This document shows, in pieces, positions 8,017 through 17,711 of a DNA stretch of 64,000 nucleotides. Source of the stretch: CADEED01 sp035995425 (GTDB taxonomy: Bacteria > Pseudomonadota > Gammaproteobacteria > Steroidobacterales > Steroidobacteraceae); assembly GCA_035995425.1 (NCBI GenBank), contig DASYKM010000245.1:1-64000 (forward strand), written 5' to 3'. Position 1 is the stretch's first letter, and every line of letters starts with the position of its first letter. A program made the position numbers and the translations under genes. The notes under the pieces were generated by a model. That model saw nothing but the letters and a program-made list of their open reading frames with translations, ran no database searches and was not told the origin of the DNA.

Positions 8017-9492
8017 TCAGCTGCCGGGCCGCCGCGCCAAATCGATGCGGCGCTTCGCCCAGGCGCGCGTTTCGACCGAGCGAGCGAAGCGCTCGGTGTC
8101 TCGAAGGTGGGCAATCATCTTCTCGGGCTTCCCGAGAGATTCGTACACCAGCGCCGTTGCCATCGCGATGTCTGCGCTCATCGGGAAGCGCTCGCTCGCC
8201 GAGAGCAGGCGCTGCAGCGCCGAGCCGAGCAGTTGATTCGCGGATGCGGCCAGCATTCCAAACGCCCAGGCGGCCTCGGGGTCATCGGGCTGCGCACGCA
8301 GCGAGCGGTCAAGCAGGTCGAGCGCGCGCTGTTGCAATGCGCGCGTCTTTTCCGTGGTGAAAGGGTCGCCGGGTTGACGCGCGCGAACACGCTCGAACAA
8401 GGCGACGCCGACTCCGCGTGCAACTTGCGGATCGGGAAGACTCGGTTCGAGTTTGTCGAGCAGCCAGTCGATTGCGGCATCTTCGCGATCGCGCGCCGCG
8501 AGGCGCAGTCGGAGCACGCGAACTCCCGCTGAATTGGGCGCGATTCGTTGCGCGGCGTTGATCAATTCCAGGGTACGCGCGCGTTTGAATTCTGAAGCGA
8601 ACATCGCATCGGCGAGCATCGCCAGAGAATCGAACTCGGTCATGCTTCGGCCGGATGGGTTTGCTATCTCCGGGAGTTCGAAGTCCACCTGCACCGTCTT
8701 CGCCGGGCCACCCCAGTAAAAGAGGGACTTGTCGAGCTCTGCCACCGACATTCCAAAGCTCGATTGCACGGCTTGGTCCACTGGTTGAAGGTCATTGATC
8801 GCATCGAGATACGAAAACATCTGCGTGCCGAAGGGCGGGTCGGCTATGAGGCCGCGATAGACCAACGCAAGCGACGTCGTTTGCGGGTCGAGCACGCCTC
8901 GCATCGAACATCCACAACCAAATTCAGGCGAGAACTTTTTTTCGAGTCGCAGCGCCTGATTCAGGGGCATCCAGCTGCCGCGCATGAAACCCCCAATCAA
9001 CGCTCGCGTACCGCGAAATTCCACATGCTGCAGAAGGAGGGCCACTCCTTCGTCGAACCATCGAGGCACGATGCCGCGGAACTGCGTGTGCAGGAACAAG
9101 TGGGTGTACTCGTGGCGGATGACGCCGCGCAGTGCGTCCATGTCGTGAGTGTTGGAGATCAACACGTAGTTGACGAAGCGCCCGGCCACGAACTCGCCGC
9201 AGACGTAACCGCACGGCTCCAGATAGTCTGCCCACAAGTTGACCGGCGCGGCGACTATGTAAGTGGGCGCATCATCGATGCGAGGTTTGCCATTCATCAA
9301 GAGTTGCGCAAGCACGGCGTCCATCATCGCGATCTGCTGCGGCAGACGGCGCGCCGTGACTTCATCATGCGTAACTATCGTGTATGCCGGAGTGGCATAC
9401 GATTTGAATCCTTCGACGTGGGAAGGGCCGCCCTTTGCGATTACGGCGAACAGCGCTGCCAGCGCTGCCACCATCCCCTGCGACGCGTTCAT
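8017..9492 (-). CDS. secreted DUF1570-like zinc-metallopeptidase fold protein with TPR-like tail
   Basis: The 491-residue protein starts with a signal-like hydrophobic segment (residues 6-20). The central block GVIRHEYTHLFLHTQ has HEYTH at 127-131, and PRWFDEGVA follows with a glutamate at 148. This HExxH plus downstream E arrangement is that of gluzincin-type (MA clan) peptidases and of DUF1570 proteins. The C-terminal 220 residues are helical repeats (ARTLELINAAQRIAPNSAG, RALDLLDRSLRAQPDDPEAA) of TPR type. It probably acts in the periplasm; substrate unknown. It is divergent from the EamA gene with about 40 bp between starts. Zinc binding is inferred from the motif only. Confidence 0.75.
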   Translation of the reverse strand: MNASQGMVAALAALFAVIAKGGPSHVEGFKSYATPAYTIVTHDEVTARRLPQQIAMMDAVLAQLLMNGKPRIDDAPTYIVAAPVNLWADYLEPCGYVCGEFVAGRFVNYVLISNTHDMDALRGVIRHEYTHLFLHTQFRGIVPRWFDEGVALLLQHVEFRGTRALIGGFMRGSWMPLNQALRLEKKFSPEFGCGCSMRGVLDPQTTSLALVYRGLIADPPFGTQMFSYLDAINDLQPVDQAVQSSFGMSVAELDKSLFYWGGPAKTVQVDFELPEIANPSGRSMTEFDSLAMLADAMFASEFKRARTLELINAAQRIAPNSAGVRVLRLRLAARDREDAAIDWLLDKLEPSLPDPQVARGVGVALFERVRARQPGDPFTTEKTRALQQRALDLLDRSLRAQPDDPEAAWAFGMLAASANQLLGSALQRLLSASERFPMSADIAMATALVYESLGKPEKMIAHLRDTERFARSVETRAWAKRRIDLARRPGS

Positions 9493-9534
9493 GCAGCTAG
9501 ACTAGAGGTCCATTCAATCGCCGTCTATCTAGCA

Positions 9535-10428
9535 ATGAACCCCCACCGCCGCGCGCTCGTCGAGCTTCACGTCTGCGTGGTGCTGTGGGGTTTCACCGCC
9601 ATCCTCGGCAAGCTCATCACGCTGCCGGCGCTGGCGCTCGTGTGGTGGCGCATGTTGTTAGTCAGCCTGGCGCTCGCCTGTTTCCCGCGCGTGTGGCGCG
9701 CGCTCAAGGACATTCCACTGCGGCTGGTCGCCATCTACGCCGGCATCGGCGGCGTGGTGGCGGTGCACTGGCTGACGTTCTACGGCTCGGTGAAGCTCGC
9801 CAACGCCTCGGTGGCCGCAACCTGCATGGCGTTGGCGCCGGCGGTCACGGCGCTCATCGAGCCTCTCGTCACCGGCTCGCGTTTCGAACGACATAATCTC
9901 GTGCTGGGAATCCTGGTGATTCCCGGGGTGGCCCTCGTGGTCGGCGGCATCCCCGGGTCCATGCATCCCGGCTTTTGGGTGGGCGTGGCTTCGGCGGTGC
10001 TGGCGGCGCTGTTCATCGCGTTGAACAAGCGTTTCCTGGGCCATCACGATGCGATGGCGGTGACCTGGATCGAGCTTGGTGCGGGTTTCCTGTTGATCGC
10101 GGCACTCAGCCCGTTCGCGGCCCCGCATGGCGCGAGCGTCGTTTTGCCGTCCGTCCAGGACGGGGCGTGGCTCGTGGTGTTAGCCATTTTCTGCACCCTG
10201 ATCCCCTTCGCTGTCTCGCTTGCCACGCTGCGCCATCTGTCGGCGTTCACGGCGCAGCTCGCGATCAACCTGGAACCGGTGTACACGATCTTCATCGCGG
10301 TGCTGTTCCTCGGCGAGGCGCGCGAGCTCGACCGGTTGTTCTTTCTGGGGGTGGCGATCGTGCTCGCGGCGGTTTTCGGCCACGGATGGCTGCAAACGCG
10401 GTTGACCGACGAGCGTCCGCCTGTATGA
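9535..10428 (+). CDS. EamA/DMT family transporter
   Basis: The 297-residue protein has about ten hydrophobic segments arranged as two EamA repeats of five. The first opens LHVCVVLWGFTAILGKL; the second carries NLEPVYTIFIAVLFLGEA, the classic end-of-family signature. It is an inner-membrane drug/metabolite-type exporter; the substrate cannot be told from sequence. I chose the ATG at 9535 because the transporter signature begins immediately there. The same frame stays open for more than 750 bp upstream, but that stretch is antisense to the peptidase gene and has no family similarity. Length matches the family (about 290-300). Confidence 0.9.
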   Translation: MNPHRRALVELHVCVVLWGFTAILGKLITLPALALVWWRMLLVSLALACFPRVWRALKDIPLRLVAIYAGIGGVVAVHWLTFYGSVKLANASVAATCMALAPAVTALIEPLVTGSRFERHNLVLGILVIPGVALVVGGIPGSMHPGFWVGVASAVLAALFIALNKRFLGHHDAMAVTWIELGAGFLLIAALSPFAAPHGASVVLPSVQDGAWLVVLAIFCTLIPFAVSLATLRHLSAFTAQLAINLEPVYTIFIAVLFLGEARELDRLFFLGVAIVLAAVFGHGWLQTRLTDERPPV

Positions 10429-10562
10429 TCTGACTCATATATATCTGACTGCCGAGCAGTGCCTTCGCGGGCTGCGCCTCCAGATGTAACCAATTGAAAG
10501 AGTGAAAGTTATGGGCGACCGGCCCATAGCGTGGGGAAGTTGCGCCCCGCGCGTTTGTGTTT

Positions 10563-10568
10563 GGAGGT
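10563..10568 (+). promoter_or_regulatory. Shine-Dalgarno that fixes the gltB start
   Basis: GGAGGT lies 6 bp before the ATG at 10575. Two other in-frame candidates, a GTG at 10557 and an ATG at 10569, lie upstream of or directly against this site, so neither can use it. Confidence 0.8.
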
Positions 10569-10574
10569 ATGACG

Positions 10575-13500
10575 ATGACCGCGATACGACTCGGGCCCCC
10601 AGCGAAGCAGGGCCTCTATGACCCTCAGTTCGAGCATGACGCCTGCGGCGTCGGCTTCGTCGTGGACATCAAGGGTCGCAAATCGAACGCCGTCGTCAAA
10701 CAAGGCATCCAGATCCTCAAGAACCTCGACCACCGCGGCGCGAGTGGCAGTGAGGTCAACACCGGCGATGGCGCCGGCATGCTCATCCAGATGCCGCACG
10801 CCTTCCTCAAGAAGGTGGCGAAGAAAGATGCGCGCATCAACCTGCCCGAGCCCGGCCTGTACGCGGCCGGCAACATCTTCATGCCGCGCAACGCGACGCA
10901 GCGTCGCAAGATCGAAGAAGTGTTCGCGCGCGTGGTACAGGCCGAAGGCCAGATCTATCTCGGCGCGCGCAGCGTGCCCACCGACAACTCCATGCTCGGC
11001 GAGACGGCGAAGGCCAGCGAGCCGTTCGTGCGCCAGGTGTTCATCGGCCGCGGCCCCGAAACGCTCGACGAGGCGGAGTTCGAACGCAAGCTGTACGTCA
11101 TCCGCAAGCGCGCCTACAACGACATCCGCGTGTCGACCATCGGCGGTGCGGAGTTCTGGTATGTAGTTAGCCTTTCGCACAAGACGCTGGTCTACAAGGG
11201 CATGCTGACCACCATGCAGCTCGACCAGTACTTCCTCGACCTGCAGAACCCGCTGATGGAGTCGGCCATCGCGCTGGTGCACTCGCGCTTCAGCACCAAC
11301 ACGTTCCCGAGCTGGGATCGCGCGCACCCGTACCGCTGCATCGCGCACAACGGCGAGATCAACACGCTTCGCGGCAACATCAACTGGATGCGCGCGCGCG
11401 AGGCGCTGTTCCAGTCGCCGGCGTTTGGCGATGACATCAAGAAGATCACGCCCATCATCAATCCGAACGGCTCGGATTCCTCGATGTTCGACAACGTGCT
11501 CGAGCTCATGGTGCTCGCCGGCCGCTCGATGCCGCACGCCGTCATGATGATGATCCCCGAGCCGTGGTCGAAACACTCGAGCATGGATCCCGCGCGTAAA
11601 GCCTTCTACCAGTACCACAGTAGTTTGATGGAGCCGTGGGACGGACCGGCGGACATCGCCTTCACCGACGGCAAGCGCATCGGCGCGGTGCTCGATCGCA
11701 ACGGTCTGCGCCCGGGCCGCTACTACGTCACCAAGGACGACCTGGTCGTCATGGCCTCCGAAGCCGGTGTGCTCGACTTCCCACCCGAGCAGATCCTGCG
11801 CAAGGGCCGCTTGCAGCCCGGCCGCATGTTCCTCGTGGACACCGAGCTCGGCCGCATCGTCGAAGACGAGGAGATCAAGGCGCAGATCATCAACGAGCGG
11901 CCGTACGCCGACTGGTTGAAGCAGCACCTCGTGCATCTGAAGGATCTGCCCACCGCGCCGGAAATGCCGGCGCCTGAGCCGGTGACGCTCGCCAAGCGAC
12001 AGGTGTCGTTCGGTTACACATTCGAAGACCAGCGCATTCTCATGGCGCCGATGGCGCGCGACGGCAATGAAGGCGTCGGCTCCATGGGCAACGACACGCC
12101 GCTCGCGGCGCTGTCGAAGAAGTCGCGCATGCTGTACGACTACTTCAAGCAGCTGTTTGCGCAGGTCACGAACCCGCCCATCGATTGCATCCGCGAGGAG
12201 ATCATCACCTCATCCGACGTGTGGCTCGGTTCGGAAGGCAACTTGTTGGACCCGCGCCCCAGCGATTGCCGACGGCTCGAGCTTCCGGGTCCGGTGCTCA
12301 CCAACGAAGAATTCGCCAAGGTGCGGCGCCTGTCGCTGCCGGGCCTCAAGGTGGGCACGCTGGGCATCCTGTTCCGCGCCGAGCGCGGCGAAGACGGTCT
12401 CGTGCAGGCGATGGAGGAAATGCGCGCCGAGGCCAGGCGCATGATCGAGGAAGACGAGGTCAATATCCTCATCCTTTCCGATCGCGGGGTGAACAAGGAA
12501 TTCGCGCCGATTCCATCCTTGTTAGCGGTGTCGGGCCTGCATCACTACCTGATCCGGGCCGGGCTGCGCATGAAGGTGTCGCTGGCGATCGAGACCGGCG
12601 ATGCGCGCGAGGTACACCACTTCGCGCTGCTCATCGGTTACGGCTGTTCGGTCATCAACCCGTACCTCGCCTTCGAAACTCTCGACGGCATGATCCGTGA
12701 CGAAATGCTGCCGAACATCGAGCACAAGCTCGCCTGCAAGAACTTCGCCAAGGCCGCGGTCAAGGGTGTGGTCAAGGTGATGTCGAAGATGGGCATCTCG
12801 GCCGTGCAGAGTTACCACGGCGCGCAGGTGTTCGAAGCGGTCGGGCTGCGCCAGGATGTCATCGACGAATACTTTGCGGGCACGGCCTCGCGGGTTGGTG
12901 GCGTCGGCCTCGACGTGATCTCGCGTGAGGTGCTCATGCGTCACTCGGCCGCGTTCGCCGAGCGCAAGCCGCAGAGCCAGACCGAGCTGCCGTCGGGCGG
13001 CCAGTACCAGTGGCGTTCCGACGGCGAGTTCCACCTGTTCAGCCCGGAATCCATCCACCGGCTGCAGAAGTCGGTGCGCACGGGTTCGTACGCCACCTAC
13101 AAGAGCTACGCCGAGCTCATCGACGACCGCGCGAAGAATCTCTCGACGCTGCGCGGTCTGCTCGACTTCAAGCAGGGCGAGTCGATTTCAATCGACGAAG
13201 TGGAGTCCGTCGAGAGCATCATGAAGCGCTTCAAGACAGGCGCCATGAGTTACGGCTCGATCTCCAAGGAAGCGCACGAGACGCTGGCCATCGCCATGAA
13301 CCGCATCGGCGGCAAGAGCAACACGGGCGAGGGCGGTGAAGACCCCGATCGTTACGTGCCGATGGACAACGGCGACTCGAAGAGCTCGGCCATCAAACAG
13401 GTGGCGTCGGGCCGCTTCGGCGTGACCAGCCACTACCTGGTCAATGCGAAAGAACTGCAGATCAAGATGGCACAGGGCGCCAAGCCCGGCGAGGGCGGAC

Positions 13501-15185
13501 AGCTCCCGGGTACCAAGGTGTATCCGTGGATCGCCAAGACTCGGCACACGACGGCGGGTGTCGGTCTCATTTCGCCGCCACCGCACCATGACATCTACTC
13601 CATCGAAGATCTGGCCGAGCTCATCCACGATCTCAAGAATGCGAATCGCGAGGCGCGCATCTCGGTGAAGCTCGTCGCCGAAGTCGGCGTGGGTACTATT
13701 GCCGCGGGAGTCGCCAAGGCGCACGCGGACGTGGTGCTGATCTCGGGCCACGACGGCGGCACCGGCGCATCGCCGCTCACGTCGCTGACGCATGCCGGCC
13801 TGCCGTGGGAGCTCGGGCTCGCCGAGACGCACCAGACGCTGGTCATCAACAACCTGCGCAGCCGCATCGTGGTCGAGACCGACGGACAGTTGAAGTCGGG
13901 CCGTGACGTCGCCATCGCCGCCTTGTTAGGCGCCGAGGAATTCGGTTTCGCCACCGCGCCACTGGTGGCGGTGGGCTGCATCATGATGCGCGTGTGCCAC
14001 TTGAACACCTGCCCCGCGGGCGTTGCCACGCAGGATCCGCGCCTGCGCGAGAAATTCGCCGGCAAGCCCGAGCACGCCGTGAACTTCATGCGGTTCATCG
14101 CCATGCACCTGCGCGAGATCATGGCGCAGCTCGGCTTCCGCAAGCTCGAGGACATGGTCGGCCGCGTCGACATGCTCGAGCCGCGCGCGGCGATCGATCA
14201 CTGGAAAGCCAAGGGCTTCGACTTCAGCAACATTCTCTACGCGCCGGACGCGGGACCCGAGATCGGGCGCTTCCGCCAGATCGGCCAGGATCACGGCATC
14301 GACAAGTCGCTCGACGTCACCACCTTGTTAGGCCTGTGCGAACCGGCAATAGCGCGTGGCGAGAAGGTGTCGGCGGAATTGCCGGTGCGCAACGTCAATC
14401 GCGTGGTGGGAACCATCACGGGCAGCGAGGTCACGAAGAAATGGGGTGCCGCGGGATTGCCCGAGGACACCATCCAGATCAAATTCAAAGGCTCGGCTGG
14501 CCAGAGCTTCGGCGCGTTCATGCCGAACGGCATGAGCTTCTCGCTCGAGGGCGACGCCAACGATTACTTCGGCAAGGGACTGTCGGGCGGCAAGCTCGCG
14601 GTGTTTCCCTCCTCGCTCGCCACGTTTCCTTCCGAGCAGAACATGATCGTCGGCAACGTCGCTCTATATGGAGCGACGAAGGGTGAGGTGTTCGTGCGCG
14701 GCATGGCCGGCGAACGATTCGCGGTACGGAATTCGGGCGTGGACACGGTCGTCGAAGCGGTGGGCGACCACGGCTGCGAGTACATGACCGGCGGACGGGT
14801 GGTCGTGTTGGGCCCCACGGGCCGCAATTTCGCCGCGGGCATGTCGGGCGGCATCGCTTACGTGCTCGATGAGAACAATGAATTCCCGGCGCGCGTGAAC
14901 AGCCAGATGGTGGACGTCGAGCGCGTCGACGATCCGAAGGAAGCCGAAGACCTGCGCGCATTGATTCAAAAGCACGTGCAGTACACCGGCAGTGAGCACG
15001 CCAAGGCGATTCTCGCGGCCTGGCCGACCAAGCTGCCGAAGTTCGCGCGCGTGATTCCGAAAGACTACAAGCGCGCGCTCGCCTGCCTCAAGCGTGCGCA
15101 CGACCAGGGATTGTCGGGCGACGAGGCCATCATGGCGGCGTTCGAAGAGAACGCGCGCGATCTCGCGCGCGTCGGCGGAAACTAA
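10575..15185 (+). CDS. gltB: glutamate synthase (NADPH) large subunit
   Basis: GltB transfers the amide of glutamine to 2-oxoglutarate, giving two glutamates, and is the nitrogen-assimilating partner of glutamine synthetase. The 1536-residue protein has all expected parts. There is a short propeptide before Cys24 in DACGVGFV (the Ntn-type glutaminase nucleophile). The N-terminal amidotransferase has RFSTNTFPSW and HNGEINTLRGN. A central and FMN-binding synthase half follows, with the 3Fe-4S cysteines at about 1135, 1141 and 1146 (C-x5-C-x4-C), and then the Gly-rich C-terminal beta-helix. Length is normal (about 1490-1550). gltD follows after 17 bp, so the two are co-transcribed. The upstream 125 bp holds only a short hairpin (TATGGGC/GCCCATA) and no recognisable promoter. 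Confidence 0.97.
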   Translation: MTAIRLGPPAKQGLYDPQFEHDACGVGFVVDIKGRKSNAVVKQGIQILKNLDHRGASGSEVNTGDGAGMLIQMPHAFLKKVAKKDARINLPEPGLYAAGNIFMPRNATQRRKIEEVFARVVQAEGQIYLGARSVPTDNSMLGETAKASEPFVRQVFIGRGPETLDEAEFERKLYVIRKRAYNDIRVSTIGGAEFWYVVSLSHKTLVYKGMLTTMQLDQYFLDLQNPLMESAIALVHSRFSTNTFPSWDRAHPYRCIAHNGEINTLRGNINWMRAREALFQSPAFGDDIKKITPIINPNGSDSSMFDNVLELMVLAGRSMPHAVMMMIPEPWSKHSSMDPARKAFYQYHSSLMEPWDGPADIAFTDGKRIGAVLDRNGLRPGRYYVTKDDLVVMASEAGVLDFPPEQILRKGRLQPGRMFLVDTELGRIVEDEEIKAQIINERPYADWLKQHLVHLKDLPTAPEMPAPEPVTLAKRQVSFGYTFEDQRILMAPMARDGNEGVGSMGNDTPLAALSKKSRMLYDYFKQLFAQVTNPPIDCIREEIITSSDVWLGSEGNLLDPRPSDCRRLELPGPVLTNEEFAKVRRLSLPGLKVGTLGILFRAERGEDGLVQAMEEMRAEARRMIEEDEVNILILSDRGVNKEFAPIPSLLAVSGLHHYLIRAGLRMKVSLAIETGDAREVHHFALLIGYGCSVINPYLAFETLDGMIRDEMLPNIEHKLACKNFAKAAVKGVVKVMSKMGISAVQSYHGAQVFEAVGLRQDVIDEYFAGTASRVGGVGLDVISREVLMRHSAAFAERKPQSQTELPSGGQYQWRSDGEFHLFSPESIHRLQKSVRTGSYATYKSYAELIDDRAKNLSTLRGLLDFKQGESISIDEVESVESIMKRFKTGAMSYGSISKEAHETLAIAMNRIGGKSNTGEGGEDPDRYVPMDNGDSKSSAIKQVASGRFGVTSHYLVNAKELQIKMAQGAKPGEGGQLPGTKVYPWIAKTRHTTAGVGLISPPPHHDIYSIEDLAELIHDLKNANREARISVKLVAEVGVGTIAAGVAKAHADVVLISGHDGGTGASPLTSLTHAGLPWELGLAETHQTLVINNLRSRIVVETDGQLKSGRDVAIAALLGAEEFGFATAPLVAVGCIMMRVCHLNTCPAGVATQDPRLREKFAGKPEHAVNFMRFIAMHLREIMAQLGFRKLEDMVGRVDMLEPRAAIDHWKAKGFDFSNILYAPDAGPEIGRFRQIGQDHGIDKSLDVTTLLGLCEPAIARGEKVSAELPVRNVNRVVGTITGSEVTKKWGAAGLPEDTIQIKFKGSAGQSFGAFMPNGMSFSLEGDANDYFGKGLSGGKLAVFPSSLATFPSEQNMIVGNVALYGATKGEVFVRGMAGERFAVRNSGVDTVVEAVGDHGCEYMTGGRVVVLGPTGRNFAAGMSGGIAYVLDENNEFPARVNSQMVDVERVDDPKEAEDLRALIQKHVQYTGSEHAKAILAAWPTKLPKFARVIPKDYKRALACLKRAHDQGLSGDEAIMAAFEENARDLARVGGN

Positions 15186-15202
15186 GAAGAAGTTATAGAT
15201 AG

Positions 15203-16687
15203 ATGGGAAAGCCAACAGGATTTATCGAGTATCTGCGCGAGCTGCCGGTGGACCGGACACCGGTCGAGCGCGTGCGCGACTGGAACGAGTTCCACCACCA
15301 CATGGACGAGAAGCGCCTGCGCCAGCAGGGCGCGCGTTGCATGGACTGCGGCGTACCGTTCTGCCACACCGGCAAACTGATCTCCGGCATGGCTTCGGGC
15401 TGCCCGGTGAACAACCTCATTCCGGAGTGGAACGATCTCGTCTTCCGCGGCCTGTGGCGTGAGGCGCTCGATCGGCTGCATCGCACCAACAACTTTCCCG
15501 AGTTCACCGGGCGCGTGTGCCCGGCGCCCTGCGAAGGGTCTTGCGTGCTCGGCATCAATGCACCGCCGGTCACCATCAAGAACATCGAGAACGCCATCGT
15601 CGACCGTGGCTTCGAAGAAGGCTGGATCGTGGCCGAGCCGCCGACGACGCGCACCGGCCGGAAAGTCGCGGTCATCGGCTCCGGTCCCGCGGGCCTCGCC
15701 GCCGCCGCGCAACTCAACAAGGCGGGTCACTCCGTGACCGTGCTCGAGCGCGCCGATCGTCCGGGCGGATTGCTCACCTACGGCATTCCCAACATGAAGC
15801 TCGACAAGCGCGAAGTGGTCGCGCGACGGATCGCGCTGCTGGAAAAGGAAGGCATCAAGTTCCTGTGCAACGCCACCGTCGGCGAGAACGTCGAGGCCGA
15901 GTTGCTGGTGAAGGATTTCGACGCCACCGTGATCTGCACCGGCGCCACGCTGCCGCGCGATCTGCCGGTGGAAGGCCGCAATCTCAAGGGCGTGCACTTC
16001 GCGATGGATTTCCTGACCGTGAGCACGCAGGCCGTGCTCAAGGACACGCCGGAGGCCACGCCGATCACGGCGAAGGAAAAAGACGTGGTCGTGTTGGGTG
16101 GCGGCGATACCGGCACCGACTGCGTCGGCACGTCGATGCGCCAGGGCTGCAGAAGCCTCACGCAGCTCGAAATCATGCCCCTGCCGCCCATGGATCGCGC
16201 CGAGGACAATCCCTGGCCCGAGTGGCCCAAGGTCTACAAGATGGACTACGGCCAGGAGGAAGCGGCCGCAAAATTCGGCGCCGATCCGCGCGCCTACCTG
16301 ACTACCGTGAAGAAGTTCGTCGGCGATGCGGCCGGCAATCTCGCCGGCGTGGTCACCGTGAACATCAAATGGGAAAAGAACGACAAGGGTCAGTTCGTGC
16401 CCGTCGAGCAACCCGGCAGCGAGAAGGAAACTCCCGCGCAGCTGGTGTTGTTAGCCATGGGATTTCTCGGACCGGAGCAGTCGTTGCTCAAGGACCTGAA
16501 AGTCGAGATCGACGCGCGCAGCAACGTGAAAGCCGAATACGGCAAGTACGGCACCAGCGTGCCGGGCGTGTTCGCGGCGGGCGATGCGCGCCGCGGGCAG
16601 TCGCTGGTGGTGTGGGCCATCAACGAAGGCCGGGGGGCCGCGCGCGAATGCGACCGCTATCTCATGGGAACCACCGAGCTGCCGTAA
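15203..16687 (+). CDS. gltD: glutamate synthase small subunit
   Basis: GltD takes electrons from NADPH through FAD and passes them by Fe-S clusters to GltB. The 494-residue protein has the N-terminal cluster cysteines (C46, C49 and C54 in CMDCGVPFC, then CPVNNLIPEW and CPAPCEGSC). An FAD dinucleotide fold is at about 157-170 (VAVIGSGPAGLAAA), and an NADPH fold at about 295-305 (VVLGGGDTGTDC). The C-terminal GDARRGQSLVVWAI is the usual FAD-binding end. It forms an operon with gltB. The 3' end runs straight into hairpin repeat copy 3, which likely terminates the operon. Confidence 0.97.
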   Translation: MGKPTGFIEYLRELPVDRTPVERVRDWNEFHHHMDEKRLRQQGARCMDCGVPFCHTGKLISGMASGCPVNNLIPEWNDLVFRGLWREALDRLHRTNNFPEFTGRVCPAPCEGSCVLGINAPPVTIKNIENAIVDRGFEEGWIVAEPPTTRTGRKVAVIGSGPAGLAAAAQLNKAGHSVTVLERADRPGGLLTYGIPNMKLDKREVVARRIALLEKEGIKFLCNATVGENVEAELLVKDFDATVICTGATLPRDLPVEGRNLKGVHFAMDFLTVSTQAVLKDTPEATPITAKEKDVVVLGGGDTGTDCVGTSMRQGCRSLTQLEIMPLPPMDRAEDNPWPEWPKVYKMDYGQEEAAAKFGADPRAYLTTVKKFVGDAAGNLAGVVTVNIKWEKNDKGQFVPVEQPGSEKETPAQLVLLAMGFLGPEQSLLKDLKVEIDARSNVKAEYGKYGTSVPGVFAAGDARRGQSLVVWAINEGRGAARECDRYLMGTTELP

Positions 16688-16689
16688 GC

Positions 16690-16778
16690 GGTACCGGGTT
16701 GGGATTCTCGTGAGAAGCGGCGATCGCGGCGACTCACACATGGCATCCGGGTTCTCACGAGAATCCCAACCCGGTACC
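16690..16778. repeat. GGTACC-ended hairpin repeat, copy 3
   Basis: The left arm begins GGTACCGGGTTGGGATTCTC and ends GTGAGAAGCG (16690-16719). The right arm (16751-16778) is its reverse complement, with divergence only at the loop edge. It sits between the convergent stops of gltD and the C13 peptidase gene, 2 bp after the gltD stop codon. The loop shares GCGGCGATCGCG with copy 1 but not with copy 2. Confidence 0.9.
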
Positions 16779-16784
16779 GCCCCT

Positions 16785-17594
16785 TCACTTCTGCTCGAAA
16801 TCGCGCAGCTTCGCTTCCATCAGCTCGCCGAAATGCGCCTGCGGCTTCGATGCCCTGAAGCGTTCGTCCCTTTCGCGTTGCCGGATATCCGCGCGCGCCG
16901 CTTCGAAGGCTGCGCGCAGATCCGCCGCGCCGGGCAGCGAATCGCGGTAGAACGCTTCGCCGAAGTAGGTGAGCTCGCGCGTGTCCGAACAGCCGAACGA
17001 GCTGCGATTCTTCGCGGCGGCCGTGATCACGATGGTGTGATCGTCCGCGAGCGGCTTGATGAACGTGCCCGAGAAGCACGCCGACACCACGATCACCTTC
17101 CAACGGAATCCGGAATCGGCCAGCATCTCGGCGAGCGTCGGCGCGCCCAGCGTCTGTGGCGTCATGCCTTCGTTCGAGACGTCGATGGTCGCGTCGGGCG
17201 AGCCGTGCGAGGACAATGCGAGGAACAAGACGTCGTCGTCGCGGTTCATGACCGCGGACAGGGCCTTGAAGGCATAGCGCAAAGATGAGACTGAGGCCAA
17301 AGGGTAGGTCTTCATGTCGCGCCGGTCATTGATCAGCAACACCGAGCGCGTTGCCGAGCCGAATTTTTCGCCCACGCGCAACGCGGCGAGCTTGATCTCC
17401 TCGGCGAAGACGCGCTCCTCGCCGTAGCCGGCGAAGCCGACGAAGAAGACACGGCTCCCGGTACCCGCTTCGGGCGGGAATTGCGCGATTTGGGCGTCGA
17501 TGAGTTGCCGCTGCGCATCGGCCGCTTCCTCGCCCCAGGCGATCGGGCAGCAGACCGCGAACATCAACAGCAGATAGGCGAGAGATTTGCGCAT
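16785..17594 (-). CDS. secreted C13 (legumain-like) family cysteine peptidase
   Basis: The 269-residue product has a signal peptide (MRKSLAYLLL to about residue 21). The catalytic dyad of clan CD is visible: His130 in LALSSHGSPD and Cys173 in VVSACFSGTF, each after a hydrophobic strand as in family C13. The helper block RVFFVGFAGYGEERVF (about 48-63) is typical of bacterial C13 proteins. I chose the ATG at 17594 because it gives a clean signal peptide; 32 further codons are open upstream but lack one. It is likely active in the periplasm or outside; the substrate is unknown. It converges on gltD across hairpin repeat copy 3. Confidence 0.85.
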   Translation of the reverse strand: MRKSLAYLLLMFAVCCPIAWGEEAADAQRQLIDAQIAQFPPEAGTGSRVFFVGFAGYGEERVFAEEIKLAALRVGEKFGSATRSVLLINDRRDMKTYPLASVSSLRYAFKALSAVMNRDDDVLFLALSSHGSPDATIDVSNEGMTPQTLGAPTLAEMLADSGFRWKVIVVSACFSGTFIKPLADDHTIVITAAAKNRSSFGCSDTRELTYFGEAFYRDSLPGAADLRAAFEAARADIRQRERDERFRASKPQAHFGELMEAKLRDFEQK

Positions 17595-17711
17595 GCGGCA
17601 GTGTCGCCGGGAGCATTGCGCCGCCGCAAGCGGTTGTTCAAGTAGGAAAAGCGCTGCAGAATGCGCGTCGCCGGAAAACAAGAACTTCATTGGCCAGATC
17701 GGGAGATCGTC

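Noticed and set aside
8764..9534. 257-residue N-terminal extension of the EamA transporter
   Set aside because: The stretch is antisense to the DUF1570-like gene and has no family similarity; the transporter signature starts at 9535.
10433..10562. Riboswitch or regulatory leader ahead of gltB
   Set aside because: Only a 7-bp TATGGGC/GCCCATA hairpin is visible; no conserved riboswitch features or clear promoter could be recognised.
10509..11936. 475-codon open frame antisense to gltB
   Set aside because: It is the mirror of gltB codon structure in high-GC DNA, rich in His/Arg/Val, with no domain and no ribosome site.
15182..16411. 409-codon open frame antisense to gltD
   Set aside because: Same reason: composition of a reverse-frame shadow, and gltD is certain.
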